NCBI GenBank assembly: GCA_023374045.1
Contig: CM041779.1
Coordinates: 296,184,167-296,248,166 of the forward strand
DNA: 64,000 nucleotides
Reading direction: 5' to 3'
Origin: Limonium bicolor
Lineage: Eukaryota; Streptophyta; Magnoliopsida; Caryophyllales; Plumbaginaceae
Shown: positions 1 to 9,509 of the stretch, one piece after another
Numbering within the stretch: position 1 is the first letter of the stretch
How the letters are laid out: every line of letters starts with the position of its first letter
Made by a program: the position numbers and the translations under genes
Notes under the pieces: model-generated
What the model was told of the DNA's origin: nothing
Databases searched by the model: none
Seen by the model: the letters and a program-made list of their open reading frames with translations, nothing else

Positions 1-530
1 AGAAATCGATGCTCGGCGCAGAGGATTCTACCCTTGTGCCGCTCCAACCAATTCATTCCAATTATCAAGTCGAATCCCAATCCATTAAACTCGATGAAGG
101 ATATGGGAAACGATTCGCCTTTGATTTCAATCGTGGCTGCTTTGTAATACTTGGTGCACTGTACTCGCTCCTTCGATGGGAGAGTAACTAGGAAATTAGG
201 TAGCTCATCCGCATCTAGCTTCGACCTCTTCACAAAAGATGGTGATACGAAGGTGTGAGAGGCGTCGGAGTCGAATAACACATTGGCATCAATGCCGTTC
301 ACTGGGAAGGTTCCCGTTAAGATGGTGCCGCTTCTGCCGGCTTGTGCTTCGGTGAGGATACTCAGGACACCTTCGGTACCGAGTCCACAACCTATTGGAT
401 TCACAATTGGATAAGTATTGATGGTGGACACAAGTGGAATTAAATCAACACTGCTCTTTATTGATAAACCAACCATCATACATACCGTGTCTCTAATACA
501 CGTTCCTAATACATTACATGATACTATGAA
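1..530 (-). pseudogene. Retropepsin-type aspartic protease region of pol (partial)
   Basis: The minus-strand frame is open from about position 530 to the window edge. It contains the classic Ty3/gypsy protease blocks: a leader with LTEAQAGRSGTILTGTFPV, then the catalytic loop VLFDSDASHTFV, then an Ile/Leu-rich flap region and LIIGMNWLERH near the C-terminal end. The protease would release gag and pol products from the polyprotein. The catalytic loop normally reads Asp-Ser/Thr-Gly; here it reads Asp-Ser-Asp (codons at 272-264), which should weaken or kill activity. The frame differs from that of the AlkB domain just upstream and overlaps its stop at 532-534. Whether pol was reached by frameshifting or splicing cannot be told from one decayed copy. 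Confidence 0.8.
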
Positions 531-531
531 T

Positions 532-1286
532 TTAATACTTCCTAAAGGTAAGGTTCAGGCGTCCTGGTTTCATGTGTGTGGCATTGATTATTGCCGGTGG
601 TGCCGTATTCAACTTGATCTTGTTGATCCCGTGATACAGCATCCTAGAGTTTCCACCCATGATTAGGACATCTCCTGATCTCAATACCAATTTCTCTACG
701 AGGTCCACACGCTTCTGCTCGCTATACAGGAATACGGCGTCATCACCAATGGACCAAGACACTACGGGCACTCCTTGTTCAAGAGATTCCGCTCGTCCTT
801 GTCTTGGTGTAACCCAAGTCGTCCTTCTTTTCCATAGAAGTTGACGATACAAATGTCCGCTTCAAGTGCGGGGATCGGATCTTGTTCGCATTGTTGTGCA
901 AGTTCTACTGCTTGTGTGACGAGTGTCTGAAACTCTGGAGGTATTGTCGGTGGCATCGCTCCATCTTGTGTTCGTGTCTCCTGGTATGTCTTGGTATAAG
1001 GATTCCAGTCCTTTCCCAAGCACATCATCTTCAGCTTCATTTTCACTCCACCGGGGAATTCGGGTGTATAAAATCCTCCTTGACCCGTTCCTAGCTCGTT
1101 GCATCGTCGAATGATTGAGATTTGCGCTTCGGGTGTCAGGTATTCCCTTAGTAGAATCATACCTGGTCGGATGACCTGACACTATTCGTTGGTGTAGTAG
1201 TGGTTGGTGATGTCGATCTCTTCTTGATTCAGGTTTATCGGTATAGGATAGCAGATACTAAAGCTTCCTATGGTTATAAATTTCAT
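532..1286 (-). pseudogene. AlkB-like 2-oxoglutarate/Fe(II) dioxygenase domain inside the retrotransposon gag-pol
   Basis: AlkB proteins remove alkyl or methyl groups from nucleic-acid bases by oxidation. The sequence resembles plant ALKBH1-type proteins. From N to C it shows VIRPGMILLREYLTPEAQ, then GGFYTPEF and KMKLKMMCLGKDW, then NFYGKEGRLGLHQDKDE with the iron ligands His (809-807) and Asp (803-801). These are followed by VPVVSWSIGDDAVFLY, the third iron ligand His in MLYHG (633-631), and the 2-oxoglutarate-binding block RLNLTFR (561-541). All expected metal and cosubstrate residues are present. The copy is broken by an in-frame stop at 1184-1182 and by a one-base frameshift just after the HxD motif (about 770-795). 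It ends with its own stop at 532-534, next to the protease. Same strand and phase as gag if the upstream intron is removed. Identification as AlkB is secure; activity in intact relatives is inference. Confidence 0.9.
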
Positions 1287-1421
1287 CTACGGTGAGTACT
1301 AGTTTCAACTACTTCATTTAATGCTCAATACATACTTCAATTCATTTACTCATGCATTCACTCATACGATTACTCTAATACTTAGTCATGCTTCTCAAGG
1401 ATTCAAGGTTTAGATTATTAC
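1268..1421 (-). other. Candidate spliceosomal intron 3 between zinc knuckles and AlkB domain
   Basis: The minus-strand donor is CCAGGTAATA at 1422/1421 and a phase-compatible acceptor ATAACCATAG lies at 1268. It is 154 nt long, phase 1. Removing it places the AlkB domain in the gag reading frame. Other AG dinucleotides nearby could serve, and the pyrimidine tract is weak, so the acceptor is the least certain boundary. Confidence 0.45.
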
Positions 1422-1766
1422 CTGGGCCGGACTTAGGACCGGACCCATCACGGTCGATAACATGAAGGACAGGCTGCCTCTGGGGTGCGCCCCTCTGAGG
1501 ACCCCGGGATCCCGGTCCCTGCGGTGCCTGCTGAGCCGGTGCATCGCCAGATGCAACCTCCTTGCCTTCCCTCTGCTTGTAGCTTTGGAAATTTCCCTTT
1601 GGCTTCCCATTCTCTGGGCATCTATTGGCTGTGTGACCCACTTTCTGGCAGTTGTAGCATTTGATTTCTCTCCCATAGCAGTCCTTGCCGGGATGGTCTA
1701 GGTTGCACTTTCTGCACACATAGGTGCGACCATCGGAGAAGGTTTTGGTAAAACCGGAGCCAGAAC

Positions 1767-1851
1767 CTGAGGTTTAGAGGGTTAGCACATGTGTGCGTGG
1801 ATATACTAGATATGATACTTGTACGAATTCGAATTAGAAATAGAAGTTTAC
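1767..1851 (-). other. Candidate spliceosomal intron 2 in gag, before the zinc knuckles
   Basis: On the minus strand the donor is GGTAAAC and the acceptor is TAAACCTCAG, with a CTAAC branch-like motif about 20 nt before the end. It is 85 nt long, phase 1. Removing it joins the Lys-rich gag linker in frame to the zinc-knuckle segment. Left in, translation leaves the gag frame. Confidence 0.6.
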
Positions 1852-2131
1852 CCTTAGGTGGGTGTGATCTCAGTGGCTTAGCTGCCACCGGTGCAGAAGA
1901 ACCGAGTTGAAGCAGCTCAACCGGTTTGCCCTGCTCAGCATGGGCACTGCTCTCACTTGGGAAGTTCTTTTGAGTTTGATGAAAGAATTTCCCTTTCTTC
2001 TTTTTCCAGCTTTTACACTGGTTCTGCTCCTCGGCACTTGTGTTCTTATTGCTTGCCTTGCGCTTCAACGCGGTTTCTTCATCCCGTAGTTGGCAAGTGA
2101 TCTCAACGCGAGAAGCCGCGTGATAACACTC

Positions 2132-2245
2132 CTGGAGTTTCAGGTATTAGCCGGGATTCTCATTTAAGAAAGGATAAAGAAGAGATTCAAGGAATTCAAG
2201 GAAATTAAGGGATTGAAATGGTACTAAGGGTTAACCGATATTTAC
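2132..2245 (-). other. Candidate spliceosomal intron 1 in gag
   Basis: On the minus strand the left exon ends CTACAG and the intron begins GTAAAT; it ends in CTCCAG before GAGTGT. It is 114 nt long, AT-rich and contains stops. Both exon edges are in phase 0, and the joined protein stays gag-like (Cys-Tyr-His-Ala-Ala-Ser-Arg-Val-Glu after the junction). The boundaries are predicted from sequence only. Confidence 0.6.
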
Positions 2246-2902
2246 CTGTAGGGAGGTAAATCGAGTGTAGCCCATACCGTACCGAAGGCGATGGCTCAGA
2301 CCGCCATAGAAGCGATCGACCAACACCTGGCCGGTGTATCCTAAATCAGGTAGAAGACGGAGAATGGAGGTAAAGGTGCGGTAGTACTCATCGACAGACA
2401 TCTTCTCTGTCATCTTCAAGGCATCTAGCTCTAGCCTTTTCTTAGTTTTCACATGCTCCGGATAGTATTTTGAACGGAGGAGGGATGAAAAAGACTCCCA
2501 ATCGAAGGTGGGGTCATTGACATGCTCATTCTTGATCATTTTCCACCAATCCATGGCTGTGTGCTTTAGATAGTAGGCTGCAACTCTCACTCGAACTCCA
2601 GCAGGAGCTTCGAGGGTCTCAAAGGCTGTCTCCATCTCGGAGATGTAGGCTTCTAGCTTAGCCGAATCACTCTCGCCCCTAAAGTAAGGAGGGCGGAGTT
2701 CCGCTACAGCTTTTACCCAGTTAGCTTCTCTGGGTGGAGGGGGAGGGATTGGCCCCGCTTGTGTTTGGTTCTGTTGGTTCTGCTGCATAGCTTGGATTAC
2801 TTGTGGTAGCATCTGTGCTACCGTGGCAGCGACGATCTCAGCTATCGTCTACGCGCCAGGTCCGTCATTGGTCCCTCGGCGACCTGGACCTCTTCCTGAC
2901 AT

Positions 2903-3111
2903 CTGAATATTTAACATTCACATTAGGCTCCGCAAGATATGACTCAAAGGTCATGGAATTTAAGCAAGGTATCGTTCCTAAGAACGTCAAGGGTATCCGT
3001 TGGTAACAACGGTAGTTCCTAGTTAGGTTTCTAAGTATTCGTCTTACGACGGTTGAAATCCTAACTCGGTAATCCCTATGCTCGGTACTATGGACATCAG
3101 AGCGTTACTAC
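2903..3111 (-). other. Untranslated leader of the Ty3/gypsy element
   Basis: About 210 nt between the primer site and the gag start codon. I see no open frame or known domain in it. Confidence 0.6.
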
Positions 3112-3123
3112 GCTCTGATACCA
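3112..3123 (-). promoter_or_regulatory. Primer binding site for initiator Met-tRNA
   Basis: The minus strand reads TGGTATCAGAGC, complementary to the 3' end of plant initiator methionine tRNA. It lies five bases inside the LTR end (TGTTACA, 3129). This sets the element's orientation and LTR boundary. Confidence 0.9.
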
Positions 3124-3128
3124 CTTTT

Positions 3129-6100
3129 TGTAACACCCCTACCGTTAATCCTATGCTTACCGTCCAATCATCCCATAATTCAGAGTTACTTGCAGCGGAA
3201 ATACTACCTACTACGGCGGGTGATACAACGCCGCCAACCGCCCATACGGCTAGCAAGGCTACTACTACTTACAGTAATGGTCTGATGAACATAATATACT
3301 AAGCTACTATATTACTTACCAAAATACCACCTACCAGATACTTACATCAATGGATCACCGAGTATTAAAGTATATTCAATTACATTCCCATTTCCAACCT
3401 ACCAAAAGAATGAGTTTAATCACCTACTCATCTATACCAATACTCCATTCTATTCATATCCAAAAAGGTGTACCCCATGGTACACCGGCTAACAAAAGCT
3501 ACAGCCGTGTACTACTTAGTACACCATTCATAAATCCATGTTTACAATCCAAAAAGAAGACAAAGAAAATAAACTAAGTCTTCAACAGCTTCATCCCTCT
3601 CTTGCACCTGCATTCATATTAAAAACGGTGCCCCAAGGGGCTCAGCAAAAAGCTGCGCATAAACTCCGCATATACCGAGTGCTAGCTAGGGCACGCCGAC
3701 TATTTGACGTCCACTAAACATGCGATTCATTACTTTCATACATACATGCTTTGCATACAACATACATACATATACAATACATTATACACTCCAAGGCAAC
3801 AATACAATAGCATACACACAATACTTACCTTCACCGGGTTAGCCAAGTTACGCATCCGGGTTAATCGGAATGTTTTTACTCTTTTACTCATTTCATGGTA
3901 CTTACTCTTACTTTACTTACTTACTTCCAATTACTTACTTACTTTTACTCATGTTAAGTCGGTATGACCTCCGGCCCGGGGACTACTCCGTCCCACCACC
4001 GGGATTTACTTGACTCACCAATCCGGGATGCTACCCACTTAAGGGATTTGGGCCGCGGACCAGCTTAAGAGTCAGGAATTGGAGCCAACCTCTCGTGACT
4101 CCGCATCCTCACGCGTGGCCGAAACTATATCGGACTTCTACTCATTCCAATTTAATTACCAATTTAAGTTAGTTAGGTTAGCTTGTTAGGAACAAGTTAG
4201 AAGTCCAATCTCAATAACAATCGGTCACAGTACAGTATATCATACATACACACATTCATTATCGTCCATACATTTCATGAATTATACAAACTAAGAGTTA
4301 AAGAAAATATTCACAACATACAACACTACATATTCACAAGTATGTATAGTAACTCCGATTCGTGCATTTATCTTATTTGGTGATCAATTAGCACACAACA
4401 CACAAATCAGAGTAACCAAGATAGCATACGGGGCATGAGGAATTCATACCGTTCACCGTTGTACGTGTTCCCGAACGTCCTTCGGTGTCACAAATCAAAT
4501 CCTATGATATACATGCAATCGAATGATTAATCTAACTATCATTAACTTAATTAGATTACTCTTACGTTTCCTAATTCATACTTACTAAGTCTTCACATTC
4601 CTATACTTGAATTTTATTTGTTTACTTTTCATTACTTAACAATAGTATTCTCATGTATATATGTACATATGTATATGTGGGTATACATACATATATATAT
4701 ACATACTTACTATAGTTATACATTTTTTTTTGTAAGTAATGGGCCGTCCGACCCACCGTCTGACCCAAGCCCTGGGTCGGACCATTCCAGTAGGTTTACG
4801 TCCTCTGAAATTCTTTCCGTCCGACCCAGCACTATTCCGTCTGACCCATACACCTCTGGGTCAGACCATTCCAGAAAGTTTCGGTTCTGTCGTCCAAGCC
4901 CTGTCCGACCCACGTCCGACTCACCCTCTGGGTCAGACGGAGTCAGAAACTTCGACGACAGAAATTTTTTGCCTGTCCGACCCACGTCCGATCCACGGCC
5001 CTGGGTCGGACCATTCCAGAAAGGTTTACGTCTCGTTGTTTAAGCCATGTCCGACCCACGTCCGATCCAGACTCTGGGTCGGACGGTAGCAGAACATTGC
5101 TACAGACTTTATTTTTCTTTCCCAATTTCACCCATTGCTTCCCAACAATACATCTACATGTTAAACATTTAAACACTCTAAATCATGTTAATTCACTTCT
5201 TAATTCGTCACACAGTCCTATACTAACTTATACACATAATTTTCCTAGTTTTACTTCAACACCTACACAGTTTTCTTCCTTGATGCATCTTGCTACAGTT
5301 TTTGACACTTACACTCTCCTTCTATAACTCCCTCTTCTAATGTCATTTTTAACACCTCTAATACATTACAACTACATTAACTATCTGTCCAAATATACCC
5401 TCTATTTATTTAAATCAAAATCTGTTACAACCTATATCATTCACCTAGTTTTCAATTCATTAAGTGTTCTAACCCTAGGTAAATTTCGCCATAGTCTCCC
5501 CTATATTTTTATACTATCACCTCATTGTTTTCATTCATATTTACATTATATCACCTGTTTTAAACAACCAAAAATATACAAGCTCCCATACACGATACCA
5601 ATACTAAAACACTCATAAAAATTCCTGCACTCAACATTAATTCCCAACTATGTTTGTGACAGTTTTTAATTGTTTACAAAGGTTCAACACACTTGTTTCC
5701 TCCTACACATTTCACTACCAATACACTACCATTTAACAATACCAATTTTCACTTCTAAAAATCTGTTACATTATACATTACTAACTACACAAGAGAATGT
5801 GATTTACCTTGTTGCTTTACTAGCTTCTCCTTTCTTCTTCCTTCTTCTTTCCTTCTTCCTTTTCTCTCTTTCCACCGGTTTTAGCAACTTCCACAATCTT
5901 ACACTACAGCCCATATACATACACATTTCAATACACTAAACACTAACCCTAACTATTATTAAGCTTTAAGTAGGTTTTAGGGTTTAGAATTCTCATTACC
6001 TTTTAAGGGTGCAAATGAAGCTTGGAGTGGCTCAAGAACAAGATTTCCACCCCTTCCAAGAGACCAAAATCGGCTGGGTACAAAAGGAGGAAGGAGTTCA

Positions 6101-6974
6101 AAACTTGAAATCTTTATTTTGCAATGAGGGCAAGAAAAGGAAGTGGTTTTGGATTTCTTTTTACCTTAAACCAAAGAGGAGAAGGAGGGCCTTCTAATGG
6201 TGGTCTTGAAGCTCCAAAACAAGAATACCCATGGAGATGAAAGTTCTTGTTTTCGAATTTTGGAAAGATAGAAACGTTGCTCTTGATGAGAGGAAGACAA
6301 TGGTGTAATTTTTACAATTTTTGGAGAAGGTTCAAGAGGGTAACAAGAGGAGAGAAGGTGGTATTTTGTGGTGTTCTTCAATTCTCCATGGTTGCCATCG
6401 GTTTGGAGAAGAAGAAGGAAATGAGAGAGTGAGGGAGAGGGGATTCACGTGAGAGAGGAGGAAATAGAATAGGAGAGAGAGTGTGAGAGTGTGGGGATAA
6501 TAAAGTGGGTCACTTTATTGTTTTGTAGTTTTGTAAATAAGGAGAGTTAATAGAGTGTGAGAGAGAGAGGGGGAGCCCATCTGCTGCCAGCCCACACACA
6601 CAAACAGTTTGCATTTTTATTTTAAAAGTGGACACATAAGCTTGTTTTATTTATGTTTCTACCCCACAACTTCCCGTTTTTGACAGTTTTTACTAATTTC
6701 TCGTTTTCTTGATTTTATTGGTTCTAAAGCTTCACTAATATTTATTAATGATTATTTAGTTGACCAAAATTGTTACGAGTCTATTTGACCCGCTTAAAGA
6801 CACGTTTTCCCGGTAACCTCGAAAAATGCGCTTTAAGGTTCTTTAGTGATTTTAATCTGTTTTAAGGATCCGTTTTCTTTGGGATTTGTTCCTTCATGAT
6901 TATTTATACTTAATTAAGCTTCTAAATTATTCATTAGCCTAATTAATCGCTATTTTTAATTACGGGGTATTTCA
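3129..6974 (-). repeat. 5' LTR of the AlkB-carrying Ty3/gypsy element (about 3.8 kb)
   Basis: On the minus strand it begins TGAAATACCCCG at 6974 and ends GGGGTGTTACA at 3129, next to the primer site, so both ends carry TG...CA. At 3,846 bp it is very long. It contains AT-rich sequence, (TA)n tracts, a GC-rich hairpin array (4733-5095) and small ORFs without recognisable domains. The outer part from about 4590 is homologous to 6975-9509. Confidence 0.8.
4733..5095 (-). repeat. GC-rich array of short hairpins in the LTR
   Basis: Four to five degenerate units of about 80 bp. Each has facing copies of GTCCGACCCA and TGGGTCGGAC that can pair as a hairpin, separated by a spacer that in LTR orientation reads TTTCTGGAATGG. 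The array stands out against the AT-rich LTR. Equivalent arrays with different stem sequences lie at 7161-7435 and 42950-43285. Confidence 0.8.
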
Positions 6975-9509
6975 TCTTTACATTCTAGACTTGATTTAAA
7001 AATCATTCTTTACTCTTTACTACTTGAACTTACTTTCTTACCATTATTGTTACATTAATGGTGTATTACTAAAATCCCATATATATGTACATATTTATAT
7101 ATATGTATACATACATATGATTACTATATATATATATATATATATATATATTTTATAAGTTAGGGCCGACCGACCCACCGACTGACCCAACCTCTTGGGT
7201 CGGTCCATTCCAGTAAGTTTTTCCGTCCTCCAGACTTACCCGACCGACCCACCCACCGACCCAACCTCTGGATCGGTCGAAGTCAGAAACTTCGACGTTC
7301 AAGAATTTTTTGCCTGACTGACCCACGACCGACTCACGGCCTCTAGGTCGGTCCATTGCAGAAAGTTTTGTTCCAGTTGTTTATGCTCCGACCGACCCAC
7401 GACCGGTCCAACCTCTGGGTCGGTCGGTAGCAGATTTTGCCTACCTTTGTTTTCACTTCTTTTTCTTACCCCTTTCTTCCCCAATCTTCCTACATGTAAT
7501 CCCACATGTTTTAGTACCATTTAGGCTTCCTAAAGTACCTTAATTCATACACCAAATCCATTACTATATTCCTTTCCCATCCTCATATTGATTTACATAA
7601 TTTTCCTCATTTCCATTCCAGCACTTGCATCAGTTTTTTACTCCTCCTTTGCTACAGATTTTTAAACTCTCTTCTACCTCCCAATACTTCCTCAACTAAT
7701 GCCACTCCTAGCCTTCTAAATACATTATCTTACACCCTAGTTTTATCCCATCAACTAGTTCTTTTCCAAATCTGTTTCAAGATACTAAACTACTCCCTTT
7801 ACACTCTACAAATACACCTAGTTATTGTCTAGGCTATTCCCTCTCCTTACACATCCAAGTCCTCCAATTTTCCATACAAATTTGGGCAGAGGTTCCCCTA
7901 TATTTTTAACATTGCCCACATACATTTTCAGCTCACACATTCTTTCCGATTCCCATATCAAGTCACACATCATTCTACACACTATAACACAATATTTTTC
8001 CTGCACATACACATACATTACCCAATGTTTTACCCAAGCTTTTAAACCTCTTTTAAAACTTCAAAACTGTTACATTCTCTTCCTCATTATACTACAATAT
8101 ACTCACTACTCATTACTATATACTTTACACACTTCTAATACCCAAAATCTGTTACACTACATAATACAAAACCAACTCAAGGCAAGAGCATTTACCTTGT
8201 GATTTTAATTCCCCTTTCTTTCTTCCTTTCTCTTTCCTTCCTCTTTCTTCTCCTTTCTTTCCTTCTTGTTCTCGATTTCAAATGGAGTTCCCACTCCAAT
8301 GCTACAGCCCATACCAATACACATCAACTACTTAGCATTCATTCTTAACTAACCCTAGAGTTTAGATGTTTTTAGGGTTTAGAGAGAGGCATTACCTTCC
8401 AACCAATGAGTGAGGTCCTTGGTTAGCAAGAGAGTGAGATTTCAATCCCAAAGAAGAAGCCAAATTCGGCTGGAGCACAAGGAACAAAACAAGGGTTCAA
8501 CATGAATTTTCGTTTTGCCAAATGGGGCTAGAAAAAGATGAGTTTTCAAGATTATTTTTACCTCAAAACACCAATGAGAAAGAGGAGCTTCCAATGGTGG
8601 ACTCAAACCTTCAAATGGATAATACCCATGGAGATGAAAATGGAGCTTTTGAATTTTTGAAAGGAGAAAGATGTTCTCCTTTGCAAGGGGAATTCAATGG
8701 TACTAATTTTGTAATTTTTGGAGAAGGATTAAGGGTTGAACAAGAGGAGAGAAGGTGAGTTTTGTGGGGGTTTCCCCAAATCTCCATGGCTGTCGCCCAA
8801 GGAGGAAGAAGAGAATAGAGAGGGAGGGGGAACCTTGAGAGAAAGGGGGAGTAGAGGTGAGAGAGTGTTTTTATTTTTGTTTTTTTACTTTATTGTTGTC
8901 CTTTAGCATATTAGGAAAATAAAAGAGAGTGTGAGAGAGAGGGCTGCCGATTCCACACCCACACACACCCAATTCTTTTGCTTTTTATTTACAAAGGTGG
9001 ACACACTAATTTTGTTTATTTACACTCTCACCCCACAACTTCCCGGTTGTTACAGTTCTTACTAACCGCAACCCGTTTTCCGGAATTTTCTCGTTTAATT
9101 AATTTTATTGGTTATTAAGCTTCCATTAATGCTTAATTATTGTTAGTTAATGATTTATAATTTTTACGGGTTCGTTTGACCACTTAAAATCACGTTTTCG
9201 GGTTTTCTCGAAAAACGTGCGCTAAAGCCCTATTAGCGTTTTAATACATTATTTGGATCCGTTTTCTTTGGGAGTTGTTCCCATATATTATTTAGGCATC
9301 ATTAAGCCTTAAGAATCCATATAATACTCTAACCGAGGTCTCGTACCTCCTATGGTTATTTAACGCTTATTTAGCGTTTTTCGCTTTTCAAGCGTTTCTT
9401 TATTTCTTTTGGATTTATTTTTCCTTACTAGTATTACTTAGGTGTTATTAGGCCCTTAAATATGTATTAGAATAATCTTAATCCCTATATCTAAGTTTGG
9501 GGTATTTCA
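6975..9509 (-). repeat. Distal part of a second, related LTR interrupted by the AlkB-carrying element
   Basis: On the minus strand it begins TGAAATACCCC at 9509 and resembles the outer 2.4 kb of the 3129-6974 LTR. Shared features are the TA tract, the hairpin array (7161-7435), a CT-rich segment with CTACAGCCCAT, and a TTTAGGGTTTAG stretch. It stops exactly where the neighbouring element ends. The simplest reading is that the AlkB-carrying element inserted into this LTR and pushed the rest of it beyond the left edge of the window. No gene seen. Confidence 0.65.
7161..7435 (-). repeat. GC-rich hairpin array in the second LTR
   Basis: About four units with facing GACCGACCCA and TGGGTCGGTC arms and the conserved spacer CTGGAATGG (one unit CTGCAATGG) in LTR orientation. 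The stems differ from those at 4733-5095 on both arms, so pairing is kept. Confidence 0.8.

Larger units (their letters stand above)
1422..2902 (-). pseudogene. gag (capsid-like domain plus zinc knuckles), apparently split by introns
   Basis: The start codon at 2902-2900 opens a Gly/Arg-rich leader that has a stop at 2851-2849. The main gag block (2812-2246) follows. It holds ELRPPYFRGESDSAKLEAYI, AMDWWKMI, FDWESFSSLLRSKYYPE and MSVDEYYRTFTSI, the hallmarks of the retrotransposon gag family. A second piece (2131-1852) is Lys-rich, with KKKKGKFFHQTQK. A third (1766-1422) carries two zinc knuckles, CRKCNLDHPGKDC (spacing CX2CX3HX4C) and CYNCQKVGHTANRC (canonical CX2CX4HX4C), then a Pro/Gly/Gln-rich tail. 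Gag would package the element RNA in cytoplasmic particles. The three pieces join in phase only if 2132-2245 and 1767-1851 are removed, both of which have GT...AG ends. Apart from the early stop the gag frame is intact. Confidence 0.85.
1..6974 (-). mobile_element. Ty3/gypsy LTR retrotransposon carrying an AlkB domain (partial, runs off left edge)
   Basis: Read on the minus strand the order is LTR (6974-3129), a 5-base spacer, an iMet-tRNA primer binding site, leader, gag with matrix/capsid-like domain and two CCHC-type zinc knuckles, an AlkB-like dioxygenase domain, and a retropepsin-type protease running off the window edge. Reverse transcriptase and integrase would lie to the left and are not visible. 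The right flank after the LTR is TCTTT; the matching target duplication would be outside the window. The element interrupts a related LTR (6975-9509). Stops and a frameshift show that this copy is not autonomous. The gag-AlkB arrangement is what sets it apart from ordinary plant Ty3/gypsy elements. Confidence 0.85.

Noticed and set aside
418..852. Plus-strand ORFs at the left edge
   Set aside because: Opposite-strand shadows of the AlkB and protease regions.
4618..5089. ORFs rich in Ser-Asp-Pro/Arg-Pro-Thr repeats (up to 141 codons)
   Set aside because: They are translations of the hairpin array; composition follows the DNA repeat and there is no domain. The same applies to ORFs at 7153-7520 and 42877-43297.
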